This document shows, piece by piece, positions 45,768 through 57,249 of a DNA stretch of 64,000 nucleotides. The notes below the pieces were generated by a model, which saw only the letters and a program-made list of their open reading frames with translations, was not told the DNA's origin and made no database searches. Position numbers and translations under genes: made by a program. The stretch comes from Clusia tigrina (lineage: Eukaryota > Arthropoda > Insecta > Diptera > Clusiidae): positions 49,374,705 to 49,438,704 of the forward strand of contig OV050031.1 of assembly GCA_920105625.2 (NCBI GenBank). The letters are read 5' to 3'. Within the stretch, counting starts at the first letter, position 1; each line of letters starts with the position of its first letter.

Positions 45768-47662
45768 TATAATATAGGGATGTGTGAGGCTAAAATCTTT
45801 GTAATTTGTGTAAATAGAATGAGGAATTAGTAATTGTATAATAGAGTCTTGTTGGTATTCGGGTTTTGGGCTTTTTCTTTCTTATCATAAATTAGAGTAG
45901 CACTTTCGTTCTAATTAGTGTGTTATTGTATGCTATACTTCCTTCAAGTTATTTAGTACACATACTTTGCTATCTTTTTGCAATTATTTGTAGAACTCAA
46001 TAAGTCTCTTGTGACTGTACATATCAAAGTATTTCAATGAGCGACGCTATAAATTGTATTTTGCTGGATATATATGCTATTTAGAATTTTGTCAATACTT
46101 TCATTATTGCAGTATTGTTGCTTACACTGCAGCTATGGCTTCAGATAGTGTGCTTCTTCATCACCTCTTCCATATTTAACTTTTATAAAATTTTCTGTTT
46201 TTTTTTTGTAATTTAATATAAACTATAAAATTCGGTCAATTGATTCTCCCTTATAGAATAATATAGTTATGCTATAAAGTATAACTCCAAATGAAAAATG
46301 GCCGAACCTAATTTGCATTATTTTTGTGAAAATTATGCCACAATATAGGTAGCCACCTCCATATGGGTACACTATTCCCCTCTGATTTTCCGGTCCATCT
46401 ATATACGATATTTTAAGGTTCATATATACTTTGAGGATGGTAACTATAGATTTTGCAATGCGTGTAATTTAGCTTTATAATCATTTCTGTTATTGATATG
46501 CTTTGTATCAAATATTTCAAATCTTTGAATCATTCAATTGCATGTTTTCTTTTGAAACTGGTATTTTGTTCTTGGAGGTGTTTTTTGATGGCAAAACTGT
46601 TATTGATGTTGGTTTATTAAATTATTAACTGCATTCATTGAACCAAATTTATTGATGGCGATTATAGGAAATTTCCAAAGTTACATGCAATGGACGGTGT
46701 ACAATTGGACACACAGGTGGATTAGGCCAATTGGGGAGACCATATAAAAAAACGCGTTACTTAGTCTACCTCAGGAAAAGAGTCTCTACAAATTTTGGTT
46801 ATGCAACCACAATATTTAAAATAGAAACTTCATTTAAACAATGCATTAATTGCACTTTATTAATATATCAACTAAAAAATAAAAAAAATATACTTTATAC
46901 ATTTATAGCTGGAACAAATATTGCACTGCTATTTCATAAATGTACATATATAATATATTCAAAAGTAAAATATTTCCTATGCATGCATATTTATTTTATG
47001 TTGTCAAATGTTCTATTTAATATACACACATTATGCTTTCTTATGACATGGCAAATCTTTTTGATACGCAAAACCACAAATGCTTTCTTTTCAGCCCTAC
47101 TTTCCGTATAACAAACCTTTGCCATACAAAAAATTCATTCATGTGTATTTTACCCTAGCCACACAAATCAGAAAATAAAAATTTGATTTCAAATCAGTCG
47201 ACTGCAGGTTTGTACGTAGCCAATTGACATCTTTGCACTAGTGTTGTGGCTATAGAAGCGGCAGTAGTCTATTTCTCAATCCACTAAGCAATAGAAAAAT
47301 CGCATTGAAGTTGCGCTTCTGTTAGCAAGTGTGAACAAACAAGAAAAATAGAAAATTAGTAAAGAACACTATTCTATTTAATAACCCATAGTAAATGCAC
47401 AGATTCGCCAGTTCGACGAAGAATGTCATGCTTCAGTTTCTTACTTTGAGAGAGGAGTAGCAGTAATAGCGAGTATTAATCTCTTGAGTATTAATTATTT
47501 TTATTCGGCTAACGGTATATTTCGCTTTTTGTTTTTGTTTTTTACAATTAAATTTCTTGTAATTCTTATGACTCAGTTTCAGTTTAAGTTTACAAAGTGT
47601 AATGCGTTTTTCATTGTAAGCTTGCGAATTATTTAATTTATTGTGTAATAAAATAATAAATA
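45768..47662. other. No recognisable gene, ~1.9 kb
   Basis: A/T-rich DNA. Open frames of up to 126 codons (46731-47111) are rich in Ile/Phe/Asn and lack motifs or context. Nothing supported. Confidence 0.4.
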
Positions 47663-49379
47663 TAGTCTTTCAAGAATGAGTTGGCACATTGAAAATAAAT
47701 TCAATTTTTCAATTTCGATTGCAAAAAAATAGTAGTTTTTATTAATGTTTGACTTTTTTTAAAATTTATTGTATGTATACAGAATATTTAAAGACAATTG
47801 ATAAAAAAAAACTTAAAATTCGTTGGAAAAGAAGAACTAAAACAACAAAAACAAACAACACTCTATTTTGATACTGTCAAGAAACTGTTGGCACATTTTG
47901 CTTTTTCAAGTTCATCGCAGTATGTTCTGCTACGAAATTTGATTTACCGTTTGTTCTGCTTTGCATTGAACACTTCAATGGTTTTGGTTTATCATTTAGT
48001 GGAAAATTTTTGCTTTTTTTCCGCCTTAAATTGAAATACGGAATTTTTAAAATGCCCGGTAAAAGATTATCCTTCGACGTAATTCAATTAGTATTTTACA
48101 ACTATAACTTGGGTAAAAGTGTTCAAGAATTGTGTGAAATGTTTATGTTAGCACGTCGGACAGTCTATAATATATTAAATCGCGCCAAAAAGGAGGGATG
48201 ATTGGAGCAAAAGCGTGGAGGCGGCCGTAAAAATAAAATTACTGGACGTGTAAAACGCTTAATGATTCATAAGCTGAACAAAAATCCAAAAATAACCATC
48301 AGATCTCTTGCAAAGGAGCTTAACGACGAATGTGGAGTTGTTGTTTCTCACGAAACAGTCCGCCAAGCCATACGGCGAGAGGATTATTCATCAGGCTCAG
48401 CACGACAAAAACCATTGCTGTCTGAACAAAATATTTAAAAAACGCGTCAAATTTGCGTCGGAGTACATTTCCAAACCGGATGATTATTGGGACGACGTAA
48501 TATTCTGCGACGAGACTAAGATAATGTTGTACTACAGCGATGGACCGACGAGAGTATGGCGCAAGCCATTGACAGCTCTGGAAAATCGAAATATAATTCC
48601 CACGGTCAAATTTGGTAAACTGTCCTTTATGGTTTGGGGGTGTATTTCAAGCACTGTGGTAGGAGACTTGGCGTTTATCGAGGGTGCAATGGACGCCAAA
48701 GCATTATTTAAGCATTCTAAAAAGTCAGTAGTACTACAAAATTTGGGCTAATCATGGATAACAAGCCGCACTTTAAGTTCTATCAAGACAACGACCCGAA
48801 ACATAAGGAGCATAATGTGCAGTTGTGGTTTCTTTATAATTGTGGCAGAGTTATAGATACACCGGCCCAGAGCCCCGACATTAACCCCATAGAAAATTTG
48901 TGGGCCTATTTTAAGAAAACCGTTGCTAAAAGGCACCCTACGAATGCCAAAGCACTTTAAATACGTAATAATGGAGGAATGGCAGAACATACCGACCAAT
49001 TACGACCTTAAAAAATTAGTTCACTCGATGAAAAAGCGGCTCCAATGCGTTATTGATGTTGACGGTCATCAGACCAAATATTTATTCCGTCCTAGAATTA
49101 CGTATTCACTGCATATAGCAACTATTCTAAAAAAAGTTATATTTTGTGCCAACAGTTTCCTGACAGAATCAAAATAGAGTGTTATTTGTTTTTGTTGTTT
49201 TAGTTCTTCTTTTCCAATGAATTTTAAGTTTTTTTTAAAATCAATTGTCTTTAAATATTCTGTATACATACAATAATTTAAAAAAAAAGTCAAACATTAA
49301 TAAAAAGTACTATTATTTTGCAATCGAAATTGAAAAATTGAATTTATTTTCAATGTGCCAACTCATTCTTGACAAACTG
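47663..49379 (+). mobile_element. S/Paris-type Tc1 transposon with ~235-bp inverted repeats
   Basis: The ends (T/C)AGT(C/T)T(T/G)TCAAGAATGAG lie beside TA (47661-47662; 49380-49381). The two ~235-bp inverted repeats (47663-47897; 49143-49379) match over most of their length. Total size is 1,717 bp. Size and long inverted repeats match the S and Paris elements of Drosophila (known to have ~234-242-bp repeats). One degraded transposase gene lies between. Confidence 0.92.
48052..49000 (+). pseudogene. S-like DD34E transposase, broken
   Basis: Starts MPGKRLSFDVIQLVFYNYNL with an HTH, then a TGA at 48199-48201 where the family would have Arg (CGA to TGA). It continues with the GRKNKITGRVKR AT-hook-like stretch, a second HTH (ITIRSLAKELNDECGVVVSH) and a frameshift near 48435. 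The core then gives Asp in VIFCDETKIML, Asp in FKFYQDNDPKH and Glu in INPIENLW; exactly 34 residues separate the last two. Another shift lies near 48750. Confidence 0.9.
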
Positions 49380-49381
49380 TA

Positions 49382-49778
49382 TATATTAATAGATAACAAA
49401 TGATATAAAATATTAATAAAAACTTGGTTTTGGAATTTGTAGATTGGACAGCGATAATTGTAAGCAAAAATATGAGTAGCAAAACACATTTAAGGAATTA
49501 TGACTCACCAAATCGACGGGGTGCATGGGAAAAAAAGTATAAAAACCTATGCAAATTTCTTTGGAGCCCTGCTTCATAATAATGTAAAATAAATCTTGAA
49601 ATATATTTGTTCGCTAATTTATAGAAATATTCAATTAAATTCTATTGCTCAAATACCGGTTATTGGAACCGCATAGCAGCGTTTGCGTCGAGCGGATCAA
49701 TTACAAAAAAACGCTATTTTAAGCGGAAGTTCCCTTCCCAAACAAAATAGAAAAATATGTTTTTCTAATGTTTCAATT
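49382..49778. other. Spacer without recognised features
   Basis: A/T-rich, no motif. Confidence 0.3.
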
Positions 49779-49805
49779 TATATATATTATATATATAGAA
49801 TTATT

Positions 49806-49867
<62 letters not shown>

Positions 49868-49868
49868 A
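49779..49868. repeat. (TA)n microsatellite
   Basis: TA tract that supplies the TA target of the following mariner element. Confidence 0.93.
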
Positions 49869-50032
49869 CTAGGTGTGATCAAAAGATAACCGTTATTTTC
49901 ATCTTTTCGTGAGTTACGTATGTTCGATGTTCGCATTTTTTTTTTTTTTTTTTGATGTCTTAACATCTATAGCGGCATGTAGGGACTAAATCTACAAAGT
50001 CAATAAATGCCAAAAACACACAGAGTCATTTT

Positions 50033-50150
50033 TTCTGCGACTGCGAAAACGAAGATTTTCTGCGAAAGCGAAAACGAAGATTTTCTGCGACTGTGAAAAC
50101 GAAGATTTTCTGCGACTGAGAAAACGAAGATTTTCTGCGAATCAAGATTT
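50033..50150 (+). repeat. 25-bp tandem repeat
   Basis: Four full units and one partial unit of TTCTGCGACTGCGAAAACGA plus AGATT, at 50033, 50058, 50083, 50108 and 50133. It lies in the DNA inserted into the mariner leader. Confidence 0.9.
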
Positions 50151-50767
50151 TATGAATCAAGTCTGGAATTGATTCGAATCAGCGAGCGCAACAACAAATT
50201 CATGAGAAATATTTCCTTCACAGACATCGGCACGAGCAAATAGCAAAACCTGTCCGGTATATTCTGTGTTAAAAAGAAGTAATAGGAAATTCTAAGCAAA
50301 AAAAATGAAAATTTGGGAGCGATAACAAAAACAATTTACTTTACAAGAATACACATGCGCTTGAGCCGTTGAATTGAAAGTGGGACAACTACATTTTATG
50401 TTATTGCGTTCTGCAGTGGGTTTCAATGATATTTTAACGAATGAAATAATGTTTCTTCACTTTAATTTAAATGAAAAAGAATTTTCCAGTAACTTTAAAA
50501 ACCTAGAAATGTAAGAATAACATGTATTAAATAATAAGTTTATTTTCTTTATTATTATCCAATGTAACATTTACTAATGTGCTCATAGAAATCGAACAGG
50601 TACCGTGTAACAAAAAGGTGTTAAGGTGTTCGAACACTCATTGGTTTTTTTTATGTTGTTACACATGTCTGTTATATATGTTGGCAATACCAACCATTTT
50701 GGATTGTCAGTTGGTTTTTGACAGATAAAAAGGTTAGTCGTGTTTTGGAGTGCTCTTCGATTTTGTA

Positions 50768-51400
50768 CTTTGCGAAAAAATGGATCAAAGAAACTGTATT
50801 CAGTTTTGTGTAAAAAATGAAATTAAATGCGCAAGGACATTTGAAATGTTGACTGTGGCCTGTGGCGGGTCTACTATGAGCAGAACACAAGTTCAATTGT
50901 GGTATAATCGGTTTAAGGAAGGCCGAGAAGATGTCAATGACGATGCTCGTCTTAGTCGCCCGAGCACGTCAACAACCGATGAAAACATTGACGCAGTGAA
51001 GAAAATGATTTTGGATAATCGTCGAATCACTATCAGAGAGGTTGCTGATGATGTTGGCATATCGTTCGTCTCATGCCAAGCAATTTTTACGGATGTTTTA
51101 GGCATGAAACGCGCGGCAGCGAAGATTGTTCCAAAATTGCTAAATGTTGAGCAAAAACAACGTCGCATGGACATCGCTCAGGAGCTGTTTCTGGCCAAAA
51201 ACAAAACCGTTATCATGCCTCAACCACCGTATTCACCGGACTTGGCCCCGTTGACTTTTTCCTCTTTCCAAAACTGAAGACACCGATGAAAGGAAAGCGT
51301 TTTGCTACGATTGAGGATATAAAAGAAAAATCGAAACAGGAGCTGTTGGCGATACCAAAAAAAGCGTTTCAGAAGTGTTTCGAGGATTGGAAAAAACGTT
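50768..51400 (+). pseudogene. mariner transposase, catalytic middle deleted
   Basis: The ORF contains the N-terminal HTH pair (EIKCARTFEMLTVACGGSTM, VQLWYNRFKEGREDV; ITIREVADDVGISFVSCQAI). It then jumps from QKQRRMDIAQELF to LAKNKTVIMPQPPYSPDLAP. The segment with the first two catalytic Asp residues is absent, so the product could bind ends but not cut. Beyond SPDL the frame shifts (LTFSSFQN). Confidence 0.88.
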
Positions 51401-51405
51401 ATGGC

Positions 51406-52230
51406 ACTAGCGAAATTTTCGGTTCGAAAGTAGCTACTGACGGGTGACTGGCTAAAATACTAGCGACTGAGTGAATCGTGTGGTACCAATTCACCCTTCC
51501 TTAGGACATGCACATGTTAAATTCGCCATTTGTTAGCGAAGAAAGTAGATTGAAGCAGAATTAGTGTTAGTCTAATGTGATACGAAGAATTCGGTAGTTC
51601 GTAGCTAGTTCCCAACACTGCAAGGTCGCTTCTGCAGCGAGCACACTCACACACTAATATTATTCATACGAATGTGCAAACAACAATAGCCACGTGTGTG
51701 GCTAACGATTGATATTCGAGACTGCATGGTGAAATTGCCGATGATTTTTCCAATGTGGTTGCCATACACTTCAATATGTTGATTCTCACTCAAGAGAGCA
51801 ATGAAAGGTCTTTCTGTATAATGTCTTTGATCAGCCTTAGCGAGCTTACGCTTTGGTTGGGGAGAGCATGATGTGCTCATAAGCACGCCCTCTCAGCTAT
51901 TGTTTGTTTACAGTTTATGTTTATGCTTATATGTATGATTTATCGTTTTAATAGTTACTTTAAGCACCTTTTATTTAATTTATATTTAGAGCTGAAGGCC
52001 CTGGCAGCTGGTGCTCCCCTTATAATGTAAAATAATAATTAAGTTATTGTTTTTGAAGTAATAATAATAATAATAATAATAATAATTTATATTTAAGTTT
52101 TTTTAAAATTTTTTTAAAGTCTTTGTCTCAGATTTAATTAAATATTGATTGCCTGATTTGGCTTATGACCTTTTTCGCACTTGGTTTGAACTAAATTTTT
52201 TAAATTTCTCTAAAAATTATCTGGAAAAAT
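51406..52230. other. No supported gene
   Basis: Unassigned sequence with an (AAT)n tract at 52060-52087. A minus frame of 79 codons (51647-51886) has no motif. Confidence 0.4.
52060..52087. repeat. (AAT)n microsatellite
   Basis: Nine ATA/TAA trinucleotide units. Confidence 0.9.
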
Positions 52231-53490
52231 GAAATAAACATTGAAAACTTAGTCAATGAAAAAATGCTGTTCAGACGCCATTGGTAAAAACACACATCGC
52301 CTACTACCAAACAAAGCTTTGAGTTACCTAAAAGATGTCTTAGTGAAGCTTTACATACCTTAGCGTTTGCTCATCATCTGGAAATAGTGTTTCAACCTAA
52401 TCCTGGGACCAATGATTTCGTAATTCCACCTCTAGCCACCCAAAAAATGTTTAACCTAATTAAAGTTAAGGCAAAGGATCATTTCAAGTTGAAAAAATCT
52501 TCAAAATCATTTCAAGTTGAAAAAATCTTCATGTTACGAGTCAATTACTGCTAAAATGGTAGCTGTGTTACCATGCTTTCAAAATTTTAACACAGCAGAT
52601 TAATGTTATATTTCGAATTGGCTATTTCCCTTCAGCTTGGAAGATATCACAGGTAATCATGATTCCGAAGCCCGGAAAAGATAAAAGACAATCAGCGTCA
52701 TACAAAACCATTAGTCTGCTGCCGATGCTGTCAAAACTTTTTGAAAGACAGCTGATGCTAAAAATATTACCAGATGTCGAACAAAGTGGTATAATTTCAT
52801 ATCATCAAACACAGCCCAAAACACAGTACAATAGAGTAGGTAAATCACATAACCAGCAAAATAAGAAACGCTTTCGAGGATAAAAATTACAGCTCAGCAA
52901 TTTTCGTTGATATTGCTCAGCCGTTTGATAGGGCCTGGCACGCTCGTCTCATAAACAAAATCTGCAAATCTTTGCATGCAAGCGTGCACCAGGCTTCGTA
53001 AGGAAAATTGCTCTAAGGTCACATTCAAAAACGTATATATTCCACAAGCTAATGCACTAATGTACCGTCCATATCGATCGGACTGACTTGGCGCAAGCAC
53101 ATCGAAGCAAAAAGTACGTAAATGAAATCGAAAGCAAAGAAATTAATTGGTTACTTAATAAAATGTCAAGACTGCAAAGTTCTACTGTATAATGCAATCA
53201 TAAAGCTAATATGGAAGTATGGAGCCCAACTGTGGGGAAATGATTGCTTATCTAACATTAAATTAATCCAGAATGCACAATCGAAAATTCTTCGAACTAT
53301 TGTAAGCTCCCCCTAGTACATTAAAAATGATAATATCCACAGTGATCTTAAAATACCACTATTAAAAATTGAGCCAAAAAAATCAAGTGTAAATATAAAT
53401 TCAAACTCCGACATCATCCCAATTACTTGTCAAGACAATTACTTAGACTGAAATTATTTAATTGATTTGTTCTCACTAAAATAAACTCTT
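52231..53490 (+). pseudogene. Jockey-type LINE fragment, plus strand, internally deleted
   Basis: 52659-52883 encodes RT fingers IPKPGKDKRQSASYKTISLL, PMLSKLFERQLML. About 52890-52960 reads DIAQPFDRAWHARLINKI, the first catalytic Asp block with AFD changed to PFD. 53122-53316 has the C-terminal piece LYNAIIKLIWKYGAQLWG, IKLIQNAQSKILRTIV. The RT active site is deleted between them. Confidence 0.8.
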
Positions 53491-53599
53491 ACACTTATAT
53501 ATTTTAAATACTTTACGTTAGTTTCTTAATAACTGCGGGTTAATATTGCTATTAGATTTAAGATTTGAATAGTTATTGTTCAGTCAATAAATAAACCAA

Positions 53600-53740
53600 C
53601 AAATAAAAAAAAATGTTTCGCAGCGCTGTAACTGTTTTTTGATGTCCTGTTTGACAGATTCAGCATTTTGTTGTAACTGCAGCTGTATTGCCCCGATGAG
53701 TGAGCTTATACCGATGTTAGCCATATTAGTTCCTTGTGGT
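53600..53740 (-). pseudogene. Jockey ORF1 C-terminal coiled-coil fragment
   Basis: The minus strand encodes MANIGISSLIGAIQLQLQQN, AESVKQDIKKQLQ, similar in type to the ORF1 tail at 37.4-37.5 kb. Confidence 0.45.
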
Positions 53741-53959
53741 GTTTTTTTTTATGTTCCATTTTTTGAATCTTTCTAGACACATAGAAACTAACAATACTTA
53801 TTCTGAGCTTAATACTAAAATACTCCTGTTATGCTTGTCAATGTTTCGAACTAGTGTTGCTTTTACAGTGCCTTTAATAATTTATTTTATTCCAAGATCT
53901 ATTGTTTCTTTGTTTTTTGGTCTCTTAGTATACGAGTATACGAGTATACGACTTCATAG

Positions 53960-54720
53960 TGCTTTTGCCAAGGTATTTGGATGATATTTCAATTTCATTG
54001 CATAGTTTTTGCTACGTATTTTTATTGCCTTTACTATTATGGGGCTCCCCAAGTATTTGTGCATATTCGAATCTTTAACAAACCATGGAGCCGCTGCAAT
54101 TCCTCTTAATATTATAGATTGCGCCATTTGAAGCTTCTCTATATTAGAGGGGGATGCAGTTGAAAGCCATATGCCCAGATAAGCTTAAGAACTGCTTTGT
54201 ATATTAAAGATTTATTTACCCTTAATATCTATTTAGAACCCTATGCAGTTTCGCTGTTTTTAATTTTTAATTCTTTGCCTTAAAGCGTTTCTTCCATGTC
54301 AACCTTTGTCAAGATTATCACTGAGATAGTTCACATATTCTTTTTGTGGAATATCGTTGAGAATTACAGAGGCGCAACTGTATCTTCTTAGGTACTTTTA
54401 CTTTCGTTAAGCTTTATCATCTATCTTACTAGCCATGTCTCTACTAATTAAAGATGTTTTGCAGGTTTTCCGATGCACACTTTGGGTCAGCGTAAGAGCT
54501 TAGAATTGCTGTGTTATCCGCAAATGTTGATGCTAGTATCAGGGCATTTGTTAACAAATCCGAGGTGTAAATAAAGTAGAGAATTGGGCCAAGAACGCTT
54601 GCCCGTGTTAAACCAGCTCTGATAGGGTATTAAGTGAACTGAAAGCTTTTGTCTTTCCCAGTAAATTTTCTATTATTTAAATAGTTTTCATGAACTATGA
54701 ATATTTGTGGGTAAAATATT
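53960..54720 (-). pseudogene. Jockey RT active-site and C-terminal region
   Basis: About 54480-54620 (minus) reads VLGPILYFIYTSDL then ASTFADNTAILSS, with Asn for the second catalytic Asp (codon 54513-54515). 53990-54190 encodes YKAVLKLIWAYGFQL and downstream pieces such as SNMHKYLG-like sequence. Frames are broken. Confidence 0.7.
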
Positions 54721-54767
54721 TTGGAATTTATACAGTAGCTTTATGCAAATTGCTAGAAAAAGTTTTT

Positions 54768-55883
54768 ATACCCTTTACCTTTAAAAAAGGTAAATAGGGT
54801 ACACTAACTTTGTGCTTTTGAGAGGGGTTGCAACTTCAAGAAGGAGGCGTGGTAGGTATGGACATATATATACAGATATGATCAGAATCACTTTCTAAGC
54901 AATTTTTATTTTGTCCGTCGGTCTGTCCGTCTGTCCCTCTGTCCTTGTGTCCGTCACTGGCCACTTTTTTTCTACACCGTTAGAGCTATCTTAATGAAAT
55001 TTTGCAAAAGTATAGTCTGGACAAAGATACAGAACCAGATTGCTATATGGGCCGATTTGCACAAAGACCACGTCTACCTCCCATATAAGGAACTTTTTTC
55101 ACCTTTTTTAAAATGACTATAACTTCGGTTCAATTGACGGAATCGTGATGTTATTTGGCAGTTATGGAGATGTGGGTCCCACTAAACACTGTGCAAAAAG
55201 TGGGCGGTATATATTAACTGCCACGCCCACTATTAACAAATGTTAATAACTTAAGATCTGGTAGAGATTTACGGACGAAATTTTACGAGGAAGAACATGT
55301 GGACATTACAAAGCTATCAGCAACAAATGGGGCTGATCAGAGAAAAGACACGCCCACTTATGATATAGGGAACTTTCGGGTCTAAAATTAAAATTGGCCT
55401 ACCTATGCTCGTATTGATGCCAGCGGAAAAAAATTTTGCAGAAATATACATGGGGTCCATAATAGTGTGTGTGCAGAATATGGAGATCATACTAGAACTA
55501 CCACACCAAGAATTTGCCAAAAATCATTACTGTGTTCCTATTAAATATTTATCAACGAAATTTCACAGGAAGGTTGCGGGTACTAACATTAAACACCACA
55601 CAAAAAATGGGCGTGTTATTTATACAGCCACGCCCACTATTGACATATTATTATAACTTACGACCTATATAATATTAGTGGTTATATTGACACTGCAAAG
55701 CCATACACAAGAAATGGGGTCGATATAATCATTTCAAGGAAGCCTACCAAAAATTACCGTTAGTGTGCTCCTAATGATTATTTATGACGAATACATCCCC
55801 ATTGTTCAACTTGCACGCACAAGAAAAGGTAAAGGGTATTTCGTAGTCGGTCTAACCCGACTTCAGACTTCTTTACTCGTTTT
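54768..55883 (+). repeat. Helentron/DINE-like repeat, copy 4, nearly full length
   Basis: Best copy, 1.12 kb. Start TATACCCTTTACCTTTAAAA with hairpin partner GGTAAATAGGGTA; GTCC-rich tract at ~54915-54960; GTGGGCGG...CCACGCCCAC inverted motif at ~55200; near the end GGTAAAGGGTAT (inverse of ATACCCTTTACC) and the hairpin AGTCGG-TCTAAC-CCGACT, then CTTCTTTACTCGTTTT. No coding capacity. Confidence 0.8.
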
Positions 55884-56373
55884 AATTTTCAAATGTCTTT
55901 GAAATTTATGTAACTATTTCCATTTTAGTTTTATTTGCTGACTTCTTTTTGGGTTGGATGAGAAAACATTTTGCAACTGCTCAGTGAATTATTTCTAGCC
56001 CAACTAGATAATAGAATGAGCGTATCTAGAGCGATCGGTTTTTTTAGTATTCGGGTGGCCTTCCATATTGATTAATCAGAAGCCCTTGTACAACTGAGAC
56101 TCATATTTTGTAGCCTTCGAGCGTAATTTTTTTTTAGTTGTGGGGATGGATGGGTTTTCCTTTCTTTTCTAAAAGGTATTTTTTCAGTGATCAGCTGGAT
56201 GATTTTATAGGGTGATTTTATTGAAAAATCCTTAGGTTTGGGAGTAGGTGTAGCAATGTTAGCGCTCGAATTAGCAATCTTGTGATTTTACTACAGAGTC
56301 TATATTTTGAGCAGTTCTTAAGGGTTTGTGAAGTTGTATTTATATGAGAACTGATGTATTTTCGATATTTTGT
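55884..56373 (-). pseudogene. Jockey linker region
   Basis: Conceptual minus translation includes SSWARNNSLSSCKMFSHPTQ, which parallels GRWARSNEEKGQAFAQHLKI of the 36-kb Jockey copy. Confidence 0.5.
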
Positions 56374-57124
56374 AACGAACTTACTTACGCTGGGGTATAC
56401 TTAGCGGTGTCCAGAGTTCGTCAAGAGAAATTTATTCTAACAAGTGAATTTTGTATTTTTATAGTTTTTTTTAATTTATATAACATTTTATTGTATTTAA
56501 AGAACTAACATATAGTTTCCCTCAGTAATTAGGTTATATCGTAGGTTGCTAACTAGCGTACTGTCTAGCTGTGTATTCTAGTGTCCCAGTGGAGTCGGTA
56601 AAAACCTTAATCCACTGTTCTGTCTGCGTCAGATGATGTCCCAGTGGAATCGGTAAAAACCTTAAACCACTGTTCTGTCTGCGTCAGTTAATGTCCCAGT
56701 GGAATCGGTGAAAATCTTAAACCACTGTTCTGTCTCTGTTCTCTAGAGTCCCAGTGGAGTCGGTAAAAACCTTAAACCACTGTTCTGTCTGCGTTGAGGT
56801 CCCTACGTGTTCTCTGGAGATAAGGTCTTCGCTGGTGTTGTCTCGAGGTGTCGGTATCGAAGAAAAAGAGCAGTTACTCGGTTGCTGCTGCTTTTGTAGC
56901 CCAGCTTCAATAGCAAAGCTTCCAGACAGCTCTGTTGTTTACCAATTCGATTTAAACGCAACCGTCACTACAGCTGCAGAGTTCGGCTTGTTGTCAAGCA
57001 CGTGGCATTGTTTGTTGTTGCACGCTCTGTTGTTGTTGTTGTTGTTGATGATGTCATGCGCGTCGATCATACTGTTTATTAGGGGTGGGTTTTGCCGATT
57101 GCTTCTAATAGTATAATAAATTAC
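56374..57124 (-). repeat. LTR (solo or 3') containing four 55-bp hairpin units
   Basis: Plus strand TGTAACGAAC ... ATAAATTACA; TG/CA ends. It sits inside Jockey LINE sequence. The minus strand gives a TATA-like GCTACAAAAGC near 56890, then the hairpin array, then an A/T-rich end with AATAAA-like signals. The neighbouring interior on either side is LINE, so a solo LTR is most likely. Confidence 0.55.
56581..56800. repeat. Four tandem 55-bp units, each a stem-loop
   Basis: CAGTGG at 56587, 56642, 56697 and 56752, exactly 55 bp apart, each followed about 25 bases later by CCACTG. An inner GGTAAAAACC pair also fits the stem. The intervening TGTTCTGTCTGCGTC is also repeated. Confidence 0.93.
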
Positions 57125-57249
57125 ATTCTTCCAGAACAATCGACGTCGTGTGAGGTCCGTAGCTTCGATTAAAAAAAATGATGGTGTGGCAGAAGGATTA
57201 TGTTGGATTTTTTTGTTTAACTTATTCAAGTGTGGATTTGTTGTTAGCG

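Larger units (their letters stand above)
49869..51405 (+). mobile_element. mariner deletion derivative with an internal insertion
   Basis: The 5' terminal repeat CTAGGTGTGATCAAAAGATAACC starts next to TA. The 5' leader is split by ~690 bp of unrelated DNA (about 49953-50640). The transposase gene (50768-51400) has an internal deletion. The 3' terminal repeat is missing; similarity stops at about 51405 in GATTGGAAAAAACG. Confidence 0.85.

Noticed and set aside
46731..47111. 126-codon plus-strand ORF
   Set aside because: A/T-rich composition, no motif, no repeat or gene context.
49953..50640. Helitron insertion
   Set aside because: No 5' TC, 3' CTRR or consistent 3' hairpin could be recognised at the edges.
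56581..56800. CRISPR-like array
   Set aside because: Whole 55-bp units are repeated, with no unique spacers, in an LTR.
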